From assembly GCF_020184175.1 (NCBI RefSeq), contig NC_065530.1:35813260-35877259 (forward strand): a stretch of 64,000 nucleotides of DNA, written 5' to 3'. Below the pieces are notes generated by a model, which saw only the letters and a program-made list of their open reading frames with translations, searched no databases and was not told the origin of the DNA. This document shows positions 51,721 to 63,480 of the stretch, piece by piece. Made by a program: the position numbers and the translations under genes. The stretch's first letter is position 1, and the number at the start of each line of letters is the position of its first letter. Source of the stretch: Aphis gossypii (lineage: Eukaryota > Arthropoda > Insecta > Hemiptera > Aphididae).

Positions 51721-54340
51721 GGTAACTGGTGTTTGGAGAAAAATCCATTGTAATTTCACTCTATAAAAGTCCAAAGAAAAATATCTATAATTGTTACTCC
51801 GATACCATTGACGATAATAACGTTGAAATTGAATTGACAATTATGATTTTAATGATTCAAATTACATGTTCTTCCTTTAAATTATATTATGTAAATGATG
51901 ATTTAATATAGATAAACTTAAAAAAAATACCCAACAGAAAGTTGTAATGAATTTTAATGATAATATTTTGCTATCGAGATGGTTTTTTCGAAAATAATTT
52001 TAAATAATCATATTATACACAATTATAATCAATTGAATTCACACTGATTTACACTAAGTTAAAAAACGTTTTTTATTTAAAAATGTTATAATATGTTACA
52101 GTGTCACAATTAAAAACTTATTTAAATGGTTATAGATATGTTTTTAATAATTTGTATTTCGATGATTTTTTTTTTTCGGTATTTGATCTAGAAACACGAC
52201 CTTAAAATAGACGTAAGTACTCTTGTGTTCACTTCCATATAAGGATTGATAAGTCCAATAAATAGATAGTTTTGGCATTTAACAAGTTTGACGTCAACAA
52301 GTAGACTTCCTTGGTTTTGTGATATTTCAAGGGTGAATTGAAGTGGTATAATATATATATATCATTTCTTTCAATTTAGTACTAAACGCTCATCAAAAGC
52401 TATTTCCTGCTGTACTGCATATAAATGTAATATTTATTTATACAAACGTCAGAGCTAGTGAATATATTATACCTATACTTTTGAAAATAAAGTAACTATA
52501 CTCACGTATACCAAACACATAGTATTGCGATACAAATTTACACAGGTATGGAATGTATTTTAAATATTTAATCACATTGTTATTCATAAGGGAAATTTAA
52601 AAATTCATGAATATTTCTATAAGTATATAATATATTATACTATAATACATTGTTATAATTAGTTTAACCACTTTTTTAAATAATAACATATAAACTTTGC
52701 TATATGCCATTTATTTATATTATATTTATCTATGATTTTATGTTTTAAATATATTCTAAGAACAATATTTTAAATGATATAATATACCTTGAAACCCTAT
52801 TTTTTTACATTTTATACGTTTTATTGTGTTTCAACTATTTTAATTTTAGTTGATAAAATATGTATTTAAATTAAATTAATATTTCTATATTAAATAGTAA
52901 AATAATAATGTTTATCGATTATATTTACTATACAAAGTATGTAGTTATAATAACTAATATAGTTTCAGTTTTGTCAGAGTATGTATAGTGCATATTATTT
53001 ATTATACATCCAAGTACAATATTTACATTTATGTTTGAATTGTAATCAATGTTTTGTGGTTTTACAATAACGAGATCGAGTAAATGATTAAAACTAATTA
53101 TGTATAACTAGCATATTATTAATTATGAATAAATTTAATATTATGTCAAAGGTTGCGTATACAACCAAAGGCTATGATATAGTATGGTTTTTGTAAACGA
53201 TCCATTGGACCATAAACAAGAAATTTATTAATTTGTCGGTCCATTACACGTTTTTGAAAATAAATTAAAATTCTTCTTTTGTGTGTATACTGAGGTATAT
53301 CTATAGTCATAATATGATAGGATCAATTAAAAACGAAAAAAAAATGGCGTGCTCATATTTAATAATAAATTACAAAAATAGAAAAATTAATTATTATATT
53401 AGTAGGTACTTATAAAATAACAACTAACGTTTAGACCAAACAATTTATATCTCAATTATTGTTTTGAAATATAATTTGAATCAATTATGAAGGTTAAACA
53501 TAAAAAACTACAACAATAGGATACCTAATTACTTTTTACTTATTCCACAGTTGTTGAGTTGAGTTGTTATTTATAAACCGTTATGAAAATTAAAATTGTA
53601 TATTATGAAAGATGTATCATTTGTAATTTCACAAAGAGTGATGTTTTAATTTTAAAATATTTACTAATTATTTTAAGTACACAACACAGTATTATTTAGT
53701 ACTGAAGTGAAAGTATATTGAGATGAAAATTGAAGGGTTGACACTCAGAGTCTATACACTATATACCAGTAATTTTTTTTTTTTTATGTATATTACATAT
53801 TTGCCAACAATTTTTTTCTTTGAACTGTATTCGTATTTTATTTAATACAAACAAAAATATATTTTGGAATTTTTGAAAAGAGTTTTTCATTATTTTAAAC
53901 TCTTGTAATCGTTAAGTGAAAATTCTGAGAACAATGATCTGTCAAGTTGTGAAAAGAATTCACTGAATAAAACAAATATCTCTTAGTAATCTTTATGCTT
54001 GTTTATTATTGGTCGTAAATCAACGAATGTTTTCGTTAAAAATTTAGAACTCTCAATGTTGCAGATTTCTCTTGTATGAACCATCAGGAACGTTAATAAT
54101 AATGTTAAAGTAACACAATAGTATATTTTATAATATTAATATACATATATTTTTTTTTTTACATGTGTATGCGCAAGAGCATTATTTTCTATTATAATAA
54201 TGAATAATAAAACAAATTAACCATCAGTAAGTGTTAACATTTTACTAAAATTTTAAAATCTAAATAAAATATAATAGATTATAAATATAATTACCTAATT
54301 AGCAATAGAAAAGAAAATGTAGTGAATAATGCAGTCACAA
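51721..54340. other. A+T-rich stretch without recognised features
   Basis: Includes a TA run (about 52352-52362) and low-complexity sequence. The 60-codon frame at 51729-51911 has no recognised domain. Confidence 0.4.
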
Positions 54341-54347
54341 AGTAAAA

Positions 54348-54515
54348 TTAAAAAAGTAAAGTAAAGTTAAGTTAAGTAAAGTTTTTATTGACAAAGCTAA
54401 AACAGTGGACTTAACAGTAAATCAAGAAAAAAATCGAAGAAATGGAATTATTGGGAAACGATGACCAGGATTATACTGGGATTATACTAGGATTATATCC
54501 TAACCTAACCTAACT
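54348..54515. repeat. Short tandem repeats (AAGTA-like, GGATTATACT x3, CCTAA x3)
   Basis: About 54350-54380 repeats AAGTA/AAGTT. 54468-54500 holds three 11-base units of the type GGATTATACTG. It is followed directly by three CCTAA units (54500-54514). CCTAA equals the insect telomere repeat on the other strand, but three units are too few to suggest a telomeric origin. Confidence 0.6.
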
Positions 54516-54529
54516 AAGAAAGGATTTTT

Positions 54530-54913
54530 TGAAATTCATAACAGCATTAAACCGACAAACATTTTGTTTATAGATGGTTGCAATAATAATAATCTGTCCA
54601 CCTGTCAGTACTTTGTTTGTTGCTATAGAAACATCATGCCTAACCATCTATAAACAAAAAATTCATCGTACATTTCAAAATATCTGTTTGAGCACCTCCC
54701 GGGGTTGGGCCTATTACTTTTCAACTTAGCCTATCTTCTGACCATATATCTAATATATCTCTGTACCAAATGTTGTCGCAATTGTTCCAGTCGTTTAAGA
54801 ATGAATAAAGGATAAACAAACAGCCTACAAAAATCCAACAAATTTAACATACAGTTTGAGACATATAACTTATAAGTGATAGGATTTTTAACGGGCTACG
54901 AAGTATACGGGTT
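54530..54913 (-). repeat. Left arm of an inverted repeat pair (repeat unit, minus orientation)
   Basis: Read on the minus strand this follows the plus-strand unit at 55732-56150 almost throughout. The end GGATTTTTAACGGGCTACGA at 54882 is the exact reverse complement of 55744-55763, followed by ACAGTTTGAGA, GTCGCAATTG and GAGCACCTCCCGGGG equivalents in the same order. It contains its own weaker internal palindrome (TGTTTATAGATGGTT at about 54564 and AACCATCTATAAACA at about 54642). No protein is encoded. Confidence 0.8.
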
Positions 54914-55731
54914 CAGCTATCATCATTATAGTGAGTTCCGTTTGTCTCTCCTAGTATAGCCGTCACATACACACATAGCCATACTCTTGCCATACTCTAT
55001 GATAGTAGTAGAACACTCCTCAAATGCAATAGTAACATTAAATAACACAATATTTATTAATATTAAATTGCTTCTTAGCACGATTTGCTTCTTGACCCTA
55101 TTAATATTAATAACTTACAAGCTAACCCATATTAAATTTATCTTTAAGTATTTATCTTATATATATATATACTAGCTGATCCTTCACAGCGTTGCCCGTA
55201 ACAAATTAAATAATGTCATTAGATTAACTCTGTCTTCAAATTATATACAACTATAGTTGATCCCTTACACTTTGTTGTCCGTTACAAATGTCAACTCTAA
55301 AATATGATTCAAACTTTGTTTAATTTAATATTCGGTTAAATGACGTTCAAAATATTAACATTTTCATTGACCATTTTGAATCTCAAAAAAATGTGCAAGC
55401 ATCGCTTTAAAATGCGAATTTTTTAAAATGCTTTCTTATTGCTCACTAAATGTGTTGTATCTAACTTAACTTATTGTGTAATTTGCAAACCCTGATGTAT
55501 CGTTGTTCTGGCTCCCCGTTTACCAATCAGTGAGTTAGTCTCAGAACTCAGGTTATATTATAACCTTTCCACCAGGTGTTACCCGTGAGACTCTTACGAT
55601 TATGCAAGCAGTATATTATCAGGTAGGAAATCCTGATTGCAGACTCCGTGATGTGTATGTTAGTTAGGTTAGATTAGGTAAGTTAGTTAGTTGTTTTTGG
55701 TTTTTGTATGTCTCGTCACCGTTGCAGCACA
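54914..55731. other. Spacer between inverted repeat arms with further repeat starts
   Basis: About 820 bases. Two related starts lie in tandem: CTAGCTGATCCTTCACAGCG (55172) and CTATAGTTGATCCCTTACAC (55251), each followed by GTTGCCCGTAACAAAT or GTTGTCCGTTACAAAT. A third lies at about 55717-55763. This indicates several nested or successive insertions of one family. A degenerate TTAGG-like stretch occurs near 55658-55690. No gene is present. Confidence 0.55.
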
Positions 55732-56280
55732 AACCCATGCACTTCGTAGCCCGTTAAAAATCCTTCCTCTTATATATCTCAAACTGTGTGTTTAATTTGT
55801 TACCTGTGAAAAGGATTTCTGTCTGTCTGTTTGTTTGTCCTTCATGCATTCCTAACGGCCGGACCGATTGCGACGAAATTTTGTACAGAGGTATATTAGA
55901 CGTATGGGCCGAGTTAGAAAGTGATTGGCCCAACCCCGGGGCCCGGGAGGTGCTCAAACAGATATTTTGAGATTTACAATGGAAATGTTTGTTTACAGAT
56001 GGTTGCTATGGCATGGTTATTTCCATGACAACAAACAAAGAATACACGGAAACAAATAATAATAATCATTATTGAAACTAATAGCAACCATCTATGAACA
56101 AAAATTTCCATCGTAAATCTCAAAATTTCTATTTGAGTACCACCCGGGGTTAAGTCTATCACTTTTTACTTTTTAGCTTAGTCTAAACCATCCAGGGCGT
56201 TATCCAAACGGATACAAAAAAATTCATTCAAATCCGTTCAGCCGTTTAGGAAGAGTTCAGTGCCACACACACGTATAGTA
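55732..56280 (+). repeat. Right arm of the inverted repeat pair (plus orientation, longer copy)
   Basis: Begins near CTTCGTAGCCCGTTAAAAATCC (55742-55763), passes CTGTCTGTCTGTTTGTCC (about 55822) and CGGACCGATTGCGACGAAAT (about 55860), contains the 68-bp palindrome at 55942-56148, and ends around CACACACACGTATAGTAGAA (about 56264). Such CTGTCTGTCTGTTTGTCC plus CGGACCGAT modules are common in insect interspersed repeats as I recall them; the class is unresolved. The 60-62 codon frames across it on both strands are artefacts of the repeat. Confidence 0.8.
55942..56148. repeat. Internal palindrome, 68-bp arms, 71-bp loop
   Basis: The arm at 55942-56009 pairs with 56081-56148. By direct comparison 60 of 68 positions match without gaps, and four of the eight mismatches fall in the outer half. 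As DNA or RNA it would form a long hairpin. The arrangement resembles a foldback MITE or the ends of a small element inserted in the larger repeat. Confidence 0.85.
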
Positions 56281-56289
56281 GAATTATAT

Positions 56290-59020
56290 GTATAATATAT
56301 AATATAAAAATAATTATATTATATCACAATATTTTTATGTATTTATACTATATTTGAGTATTTAAATTAGTAATGTGGATTTATAAATACACTAGATATT
56401 GTGTACGCTATAATTAATCAACTAAATAATGATGATGTTTAAGTGCTACTGAAATCAATTTAGGTAAATGTCCATGAGTCTAAACACTGTGGCATTTATA
56501 TTAAATAGGAGTTGAAGCTATTTGAAATCGTCAATAAAGTACGGAAAAAACAATAGACGGTCATTTATAATCGATTCCATTTAGTTGTTTCATTATTTGT
56601 TTTTACCTGAGCACAGTTTATACATAAAATATTCAAAAGTCCTACGTAGCACCATGGTCATCAACGGCAGTAAATTGATCGATAATCGAATTACCAAATA
56701 TTATGAAACTGTGAATAATACAGAAAATATTAACAGCTTCAATTTATTTTCGAGCCACTTCACTTAATAGTATATATATAATTGGGCCTTTTATTTTCTC
56801 ATAGCCTCGTCAATAAAAGACATGTACCTTTTACAATAAGTACCGAGTATCTAAATAAATGTTTCCAACATAACTATGTTATTATTGTAAGCTAATCTTT
56901 TATGGCAATATATATATATATATATATTATTATTATTACTATAAACTTTTATCATCTTTTCAAAAAAAAAAAAAACTTATTGCTTTTTTATTCAAATATT
57001 TAAGTTTTCATGGAAAATTATTTTGCTAATAAAAAATAAACAATAAACGTAATTTGTAAAAAAACAATTATTACCACTATATCTAATACTAACTACTAAG
57101 TAAACGCCGAAAACGAAAAATTCTCCTTTATAATATCTCGGGTCTATTAATGAGATACATATTATATATTATAATATATTGGTTATATGGTTTGAAAACA
57201 ATATATATTTGGTATTGTATACAATTATTTGTTCTAAATTTAAAAAAAAAAAAAATTGTTTTATCAAATTATTTTTTTAATTATTATAAATATTAAGCAT
57301 CACATGTTTCTATAAGTAATAAATCAATTCGTATGTAAATATTTTAATAATAGCTATTATCAATATTTTCATTTTTTATATTAAAATATGTTTACCAATA
57401 AAAACAATAAATTGTACAAATGTACAAATGTACAACTTTTGTTTTTTTATTTATTTTTAATGTTATTCTCGTTATGTACAATTAAAAGTAGCAACACACC
57501 AACACCTAAGAGTGGTAACATTTTTCGTAATTTACATGAGCTGGTTGATAAAATAAATTGATTTCTAACACACTCAATTTAAAAGAAGATTGATGTTAAA
57601 TTAAAAAAAAATAAATTCCCATAAACAGGGTCTGGTTAATCCGGTTAGCATAAAAACGCATCAGACATGTTAAAGCATTTGACGTAAAAACAAACATTAA
57701 TCTTGGCTTGCATCTGTACAATGCAAAAGGGTAAACAGAGAACAAAAATATAAAAACTTATCCGTTGTTTTCCTAGTATTATTTTTGTTCCTTTCTGTAG
57801 TTGCCAAGCCTTTTGAAATTGATCTTCAACCCCATAAGTCAAGACACTATTACAAGCAGAAAAACACGTATCTCGTTATAAATGAAAAGTTTCGTTAAAC
57901 AAAAATGATTTGAATTTTATATGGTATTATACTTTCCTCGCCAAATGTGGCATTTTATAATTCTGTAACATACGTCATGTTTTTTGTCAGATTATGACGA
58001 ACTGTTTTTATGTTTAAATATTTTTAAAACATAATTTTTATATTATATATTTTGAAAATGATTACAGTATTAAATGAAAAAAAATATTATTTATTTAAAA
58101 ATGTAACATACAGTCTTGGATTCAAAATAAAATGCTTGATTTTAAAACTATTAGGTAAGTATATTTCTGTTTATTTTAAAAAAAGTTTTTTAATTAATTA
58201 GACTCAGAGTTTTTGTTTATTAGTTGCAGAAAACAAATTGAAAGTATAGTCTTTTTTATTTATATAATTTATATAATTGTATTTATTCTGTAATATTATA
58301 TACATAACTAGTTTATTTTAAAATCTAATTCAGCTTTAATACTTGAGATATATCGTTTGAATATTAAATTTAAAATCAAACAATCTACAGTTATAAAAAT
58401 AAGGATATAAGCAAAAAAGTAATATGAAAACCATAATAATATAAGGATATTTTTAAAAATATTACATATTTGTCAGTATAATATGTAAAATATTTTATTA
58501 GCTAACAAAAATATAATGATAGGTATGTCGTTGGCACTTTCATTAAATTTTATTTTACAAATGATTTTATGACAAGCAACTTCATTGGGACCACAGCGGT
58601 TATTTTTTCATTATTGTCTGAATAGGCTAAATGTTTAACATTTCAAGCGTTTTTTTTTCAATTTTCAGTTTCTCTTGGTAAGTTTATGGATACGTACTGT
58701 GTATAACTTTGTTAATATTTTAATTAAAACCGTCATTGTAAAAGAGAGAATGAGAGTAAATAGGGAAAGTTTAAATATTGCATAAACATAAAGTAAAATG
58801 TTCACAAGAAAAAATTGCGTATTAAATTATTAAATAACTGCAATTCTTGGAATCTTTGATAATTCTTATACAATCCCAACAAAAATATTTGTTAAATTTT
58901 TTGAATATATGTTTTGAAAAACCAATATTGAGGTCAGATTTTAAATTTTCGTTATATTACTGATTTATTAGTATAATTATAATACGAGTATGTTAAAAAA
59001 TTAACATAATGCGTTAATTA
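56290..59020. other. A+T-rich stretch without recognised genes
   Basis: Contains a TA microsatellite (about 56909-56930), a small TGTACAAA tandem (about 57415-57432) and a minus-strand 65-codon frame at 57645-57842 of less biased composition but no recognised domain. Nothing else is supported. Confidence 0.4.
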
Positions 59021-59027
59021 TTTTAGA

Positions 59028-59095
59028 ATCTGAACGGGCATGTGAATGTATTGGTTTTACAAGGATATCTATTTTTTTTTTAAATGTGTTTTAAG
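59028..59095 (+). repeat. Left-end fragment of the dispersed ATTCTGAACG repeat
   Basis: AATCTGAACGGGCATGTGAA followed by GTATTGGTTTTACAAGGAT matches the left end at 14601-14640 with a few changes. Confidence 0.5.
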
Positions 59096-59646
59096 GCTGT
59101 CATACATTTTTGTAACAGTATAAAGACTTTGATTTAAAATTTTAAATGGAGTGATAGATAAATCGATTTTAAAATAGTGTGCATTTATTTTTGTATAAAC
59201 ACGTGATGAATTATAAAAAAGTGCACAATTTTTAATATGGGTGTATTTTTTGATGTAAAAGTACATCTAATTGATTTTAAAAAAAATTTTGAAAGATAAA
59301 AAAAATTATAATTAATAATCCCAAAACTTTATACTAAAATTAATCCTCAGTACTTTATAAATAATTGTAAAAACAAAATATAAAAATGGATAGGTTAGGT
59401 ATAAAAGCTAATTTTTGAAAAATTATAAATTTCTAATTTTGTTGTATTTCAAAAACATAAAACTATAAATATTTAAAATAATCATTAAATTTGAGTATAA
59501 TATGCATATTATTTATAACAAAAATTATGTGTCAATAAAATTAAACTTAGATTAAAAGTTGAAAATGGATGTTTTTTTGGTATTATCCATAACATAAATC
59601 TGTTAATTTAGTCGAAACTATAAATCAAAATCAAAAAGAAGCTAAA

Positions 59647-60085
59647 AATATTACATACCTCAGACCAGTTGTCACTTGGGCTATAACAATGGAATATGAG
59701 AATAGATCAAATATATTTGAGAAATAGGTGCAAAAGGAAAATAATGGTTCCCCTCTGAACCCCGAAACACAAGTATAGGTGAAAAGATCAAATGAACAAA
59801 TACTGAAACAATGTATGAAACATGGAAAAATAAGTATAGTTCAATTTATAAAAGGTACTTCTACTGGAGTAGGTAGTTCATGTTTGAAGAACCGACAATA
59901 GTATAGTTTAAACAGTGCTTGTGAATAACTTAAAAATGGAAAGATCGTGTGGGAAATCGTGACAATGGTGGTTTTTATGTTGTCAAAAATATGTAGAAAT
60001 TGATCAGATCGAATTGATAACCTAGACCATACATATAACGGGAAGTGTGGAAGGAATTTGTATTAGCAGCAAAGAGCTTAGTTAG
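59647..60085 (+). pseudogene. Heavily decayed C-terminal part of a second LINE polymerase
   Basis: In the frame from 59641, LRPVVTWA (from about 59659), SNIFEK, PETQV and KRSNEQIL, then IVQFIK, follow the order of the C-terminal region of insect endonuclease-reverse transcriptases (the region with RPVVTY, the ERK motif, a W-rich RxN block and the tail before the terminal AAKSL). Stops interrupt it in several places. After a shift the arginine-rich tail is still traceable near 59940-59970, and the terminal block REVWKEFVLAAKSL is clear at 60039-60080 in a further frame. Catalytic motifs lie upstream and are absent. It is a different family from the 48 kb fragment and much older. The assignment rests on motif order remembered from the family, not on an alignment. 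Confidence 0.7.
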
Positions 60086-60089
60086 CACT

Positions 60090-62990
60090 AAAAAATACTA
60101 AGTATATAATATATTCATGAAAATTTAATAAATAAATGTTATACACGTTATCACTTATGAATAAATGCAATTATATATGTTATAGTAAAATATTATATTG
60201 TATAATATTATTTAAAATATTTTAATTATCAAGTTAATTTTGAATTTTTACTGGTAGCATATTCATTTAAATTTTATTCAGTAAGATATTTAAAAAGAAA
60301 ATTGAATGCAAAATTAAATCAAAATAAACAAATTTTATTAATACAATTATTAATAAAATTAATATTTTAGTTATCAACTACTACTTAGTTTTATATTTTC
60401 AATTAATGAATGTATAAAAATTATACATTGTATATTTGGATCTTGAAAATTAAAATAATATTAAATCATATTTTTTTAATAAGCTATACAAATTTAATAA
60501 AAACTTTTCAAGGAAGTAGTTTATAAGTTTCTAACATAGAAGATTTTCAGAAAGAAAAAAAATGATAAAGCAGATTTAAATAACTCTTTAAAGTTTCTTA
60601 TTTAATTTATATATAATTTTATTTTTAACGCTTTATTAAAATAGTAAAAAAAAGTATTCTTTTTGTTCTCTATTTCAGAAATATGTTTTTCTTTAAAGAA
60701 AACATTTTGTATTTTATTTAATATTTATTTATGCTTCAACAAATTGTAATAAACTTTTAATATTTTATGATTTTAAAGTGCATTGTTATTATTATTATTT
60801 TTTTTTTTTAAAAGTAAAATAAGGTATATTCTAACCTTATACTTCATATTTTGAGAAAAAGAGAGTGTCTATAAGTTTATAAAAATGTTATGAAAATATA
60901 TTCAGATACTAAGACGACCAGACATTGACCTTTTTAAAATGTATCCAGGACATGCCCTGAATATCTAATAAATAAATGAAAAATCTTACTAGCTAATGGT
61001 GGATGAAAAATATTTATTTTTTTTAATATTATATAGCCTACTTTTTTTTTCCATACAAACGAATCAAAACGATTTGAAAATAAATTGATAGTGTTTCGTT
61101 ACCCAATACTTACGCTATTAATATAATATATATACTTATATTTATATATTGTTTGTAGATTACTTCTGTTGCAAGCAATATTGCTAAACAATATTAAAAT
61201 TATTAATTATTAATTTTGTTTTATTTTAATTAATAATAACTTTAAATTAATTCTGGTTTTACCATAATAATTTTGATAAGTTTTTACTTTTAGATTTAAT
61301 TATATAAGGAATGAATTAGCATTTTTTTTTTTTTTGCAACATGCAATTTTAAGATAAAAAATTAATTTATCAATCTGTACATTTTAAGCAAACGATTTCA
61401 TACTAAATATAAATTATTTATATAGTTTTTATTTATACATTTATTATTTTTACTTTGACAAGAAAAGTTTTAAATGTATAACCTAATACTTGTCTTTTGT
61501 TATCTTAAGTTTATTTTATGTTCATTATTTGTAATAAACTATTTTTCCAATACTTAATATTTATAAAGTGTATATTTTGTATATGCATAATATACTATAC
61601 TTTCTCCGTACTTAGTTTTTTCTTTTCAAAAGTATGGAAAGAAAAATGCAGAATAGAATAAATAATAAAGTAAACAACTTTATTTATTAAAATTGAAACT
61701 AATTTACACCATATAAAACATTATTAAATTAAAGCGTATATACTAGAGAACATCTAAATATTAATAAATTGGCACAACGTCGCTGCAGAGTACCTACGGA
61801 AAAACTAACAAATATATTAAACTGTCTTACTATATAATAAGACAACTGTACGAGTAGTATACAATATACCATCTTTTTTAAGTTTAGTTTCTTACTTATA
61901 ATCAAAAATATAAAGTACATAATATTATTGTTATATATACCAATAAATGTACTAAATTCGAGTATGTAAGAAATTTAACTTTCGAAAAGTCTTTATTATT
62001 CACAATTGGTGAGATTTTATATAATAATATGGTAGACCATTTGCATTTTATATATTGAAAATATAATAGTCAATACAATAGATACCATCATTACCTTCCA
62101 ATAATAATAAAAAAAAATATTTTCAATTTCTTTACTAGTGCATTTTGTTAAATATATATTTTCTCCAGAACAATCTTTATAGATGAGCACAGTTTTGTTT
62201 TTCTTTAATAAACTAAACAAATCTCAATTCATTTTTTATTTTTTCCTCGTTAAGATTACATAGTTTAATAACCTCTGAACGAATATACATAATATTTCCT
62301 TCAATTTATATTAAATACGTTGTCCAACTGTTTTCATAACTTTTTACTTGTTCCATTTTTTTCTGCTTAATCATACACAAATACTTTCCCTCTTCCGTTA
62401 AGACGCTATAGATTGTATCTGTATTTTTAACTCATTATTTATTTATAAATATATATATATATATAAACACTTAAATTATCTTTTCTTTCATCTTTAATTA
62501 GTATTTCTCCATCAAGTTTAGGACTTAACATATTTAATTTTTTTATGAATATTGCTTATAATATTTGAGCTGGAGTAAAACGTGTACTAATTTGACATTT
62601 TTTTTTCAACTAAACAGTATATTTTCGATTTTATACTGCATGATTTTTAATGCATTATCATAGTATTATTTAAATACCTAGATATTTTTTAAACCCTTAT
62701 TTAATAATAGTCTCATTGTTTTTCAGTTAATCCGTCAAGACTTGGATAGTTGGTGAATATTTGAGATTAGTAACTTTGAAATTTTAGCATTAACTTAAAT
62801 GTAATACATAAAAAATGACTATATGATCAAGCTAATATATGCTTACACCAAAAGTATGTACCTATACCTACCTACATACAATTTTTAACCGATATAATAC
62901 GTAAATTATAAAATGCTGGTTGAAAAATATTTTAAAATTGTTTTAGATAAAAAATGGTATAATAATATTGTCATAGATGCTTGATGATGT
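60090..62990. other. A+T-rich stretch without recognised features
   Basis: Chance frames only, a TA run (about 62450-62465) and long T-runs. No repeat boundary, gene or structural RNA is supported. Confidence 0.4.
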
Positions 62991-62999
62991 TAATTTATG

Positions 63000-63480
63000 A
63001 ACACAAATTGTTTATTTGTTGAACGCATTTTGTGCCTCTCTCAAGTGTCATTTACGACCGGACCACACTCAGACTGCAGATTATACTCTGTTGTCTTCGT
63101 GATTTTTGAATCCTAACTCCCCGGGGGGGTTGGGGGACGCTCTGTTGAATGCAAAACGTGACCGTTATACTGATGCGTTCGATGTTTCAATTATTTAGCA
63201 TGCTAAAGGATAGTCTAAAAAGCTGTCACGCCAGATGGGGCCACGTGATCCGCATAATTTACCCCCAGGCAGTCCAGGAATTATTTTGTTGTCCGTTCAT
63301 ATGGATGCCACTACTACTGTCTCCTTGTACAACCTATCTCCACTTATTTTCCATCACTTAAGAGTGAAGAGTGTACTGGGCACACAATGGATCCTTTGTT
63401 CGTTGGAAAATAATTTATTTAGTATTGGTCGACCAACTTGAAAGTCTTGTGAGTGGTTACTTGCAATGAAAGACGGAAGT
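63000..63480 (+). other. Unrecognised G+C-richer block with overlapping open frames
   Basis: Composition is balanced from about 63020 to 63470, with a G-run at 63123-63136. Two plus-strand frames overlap: 70 codons at 63149-63361 and 68 codons at 63235-63441, the second from an ATG followed by a proline/glycine-rich start. I recognise neither. It could be an exon near the window edge, a transposon remnant or a regulatory block. Confidence 0.3.

Noticed and set aside
54500..54514. CCTAA x3 as an interstitial telomere
   Set aside because: Three units only, embedded in other short tandem repeats.
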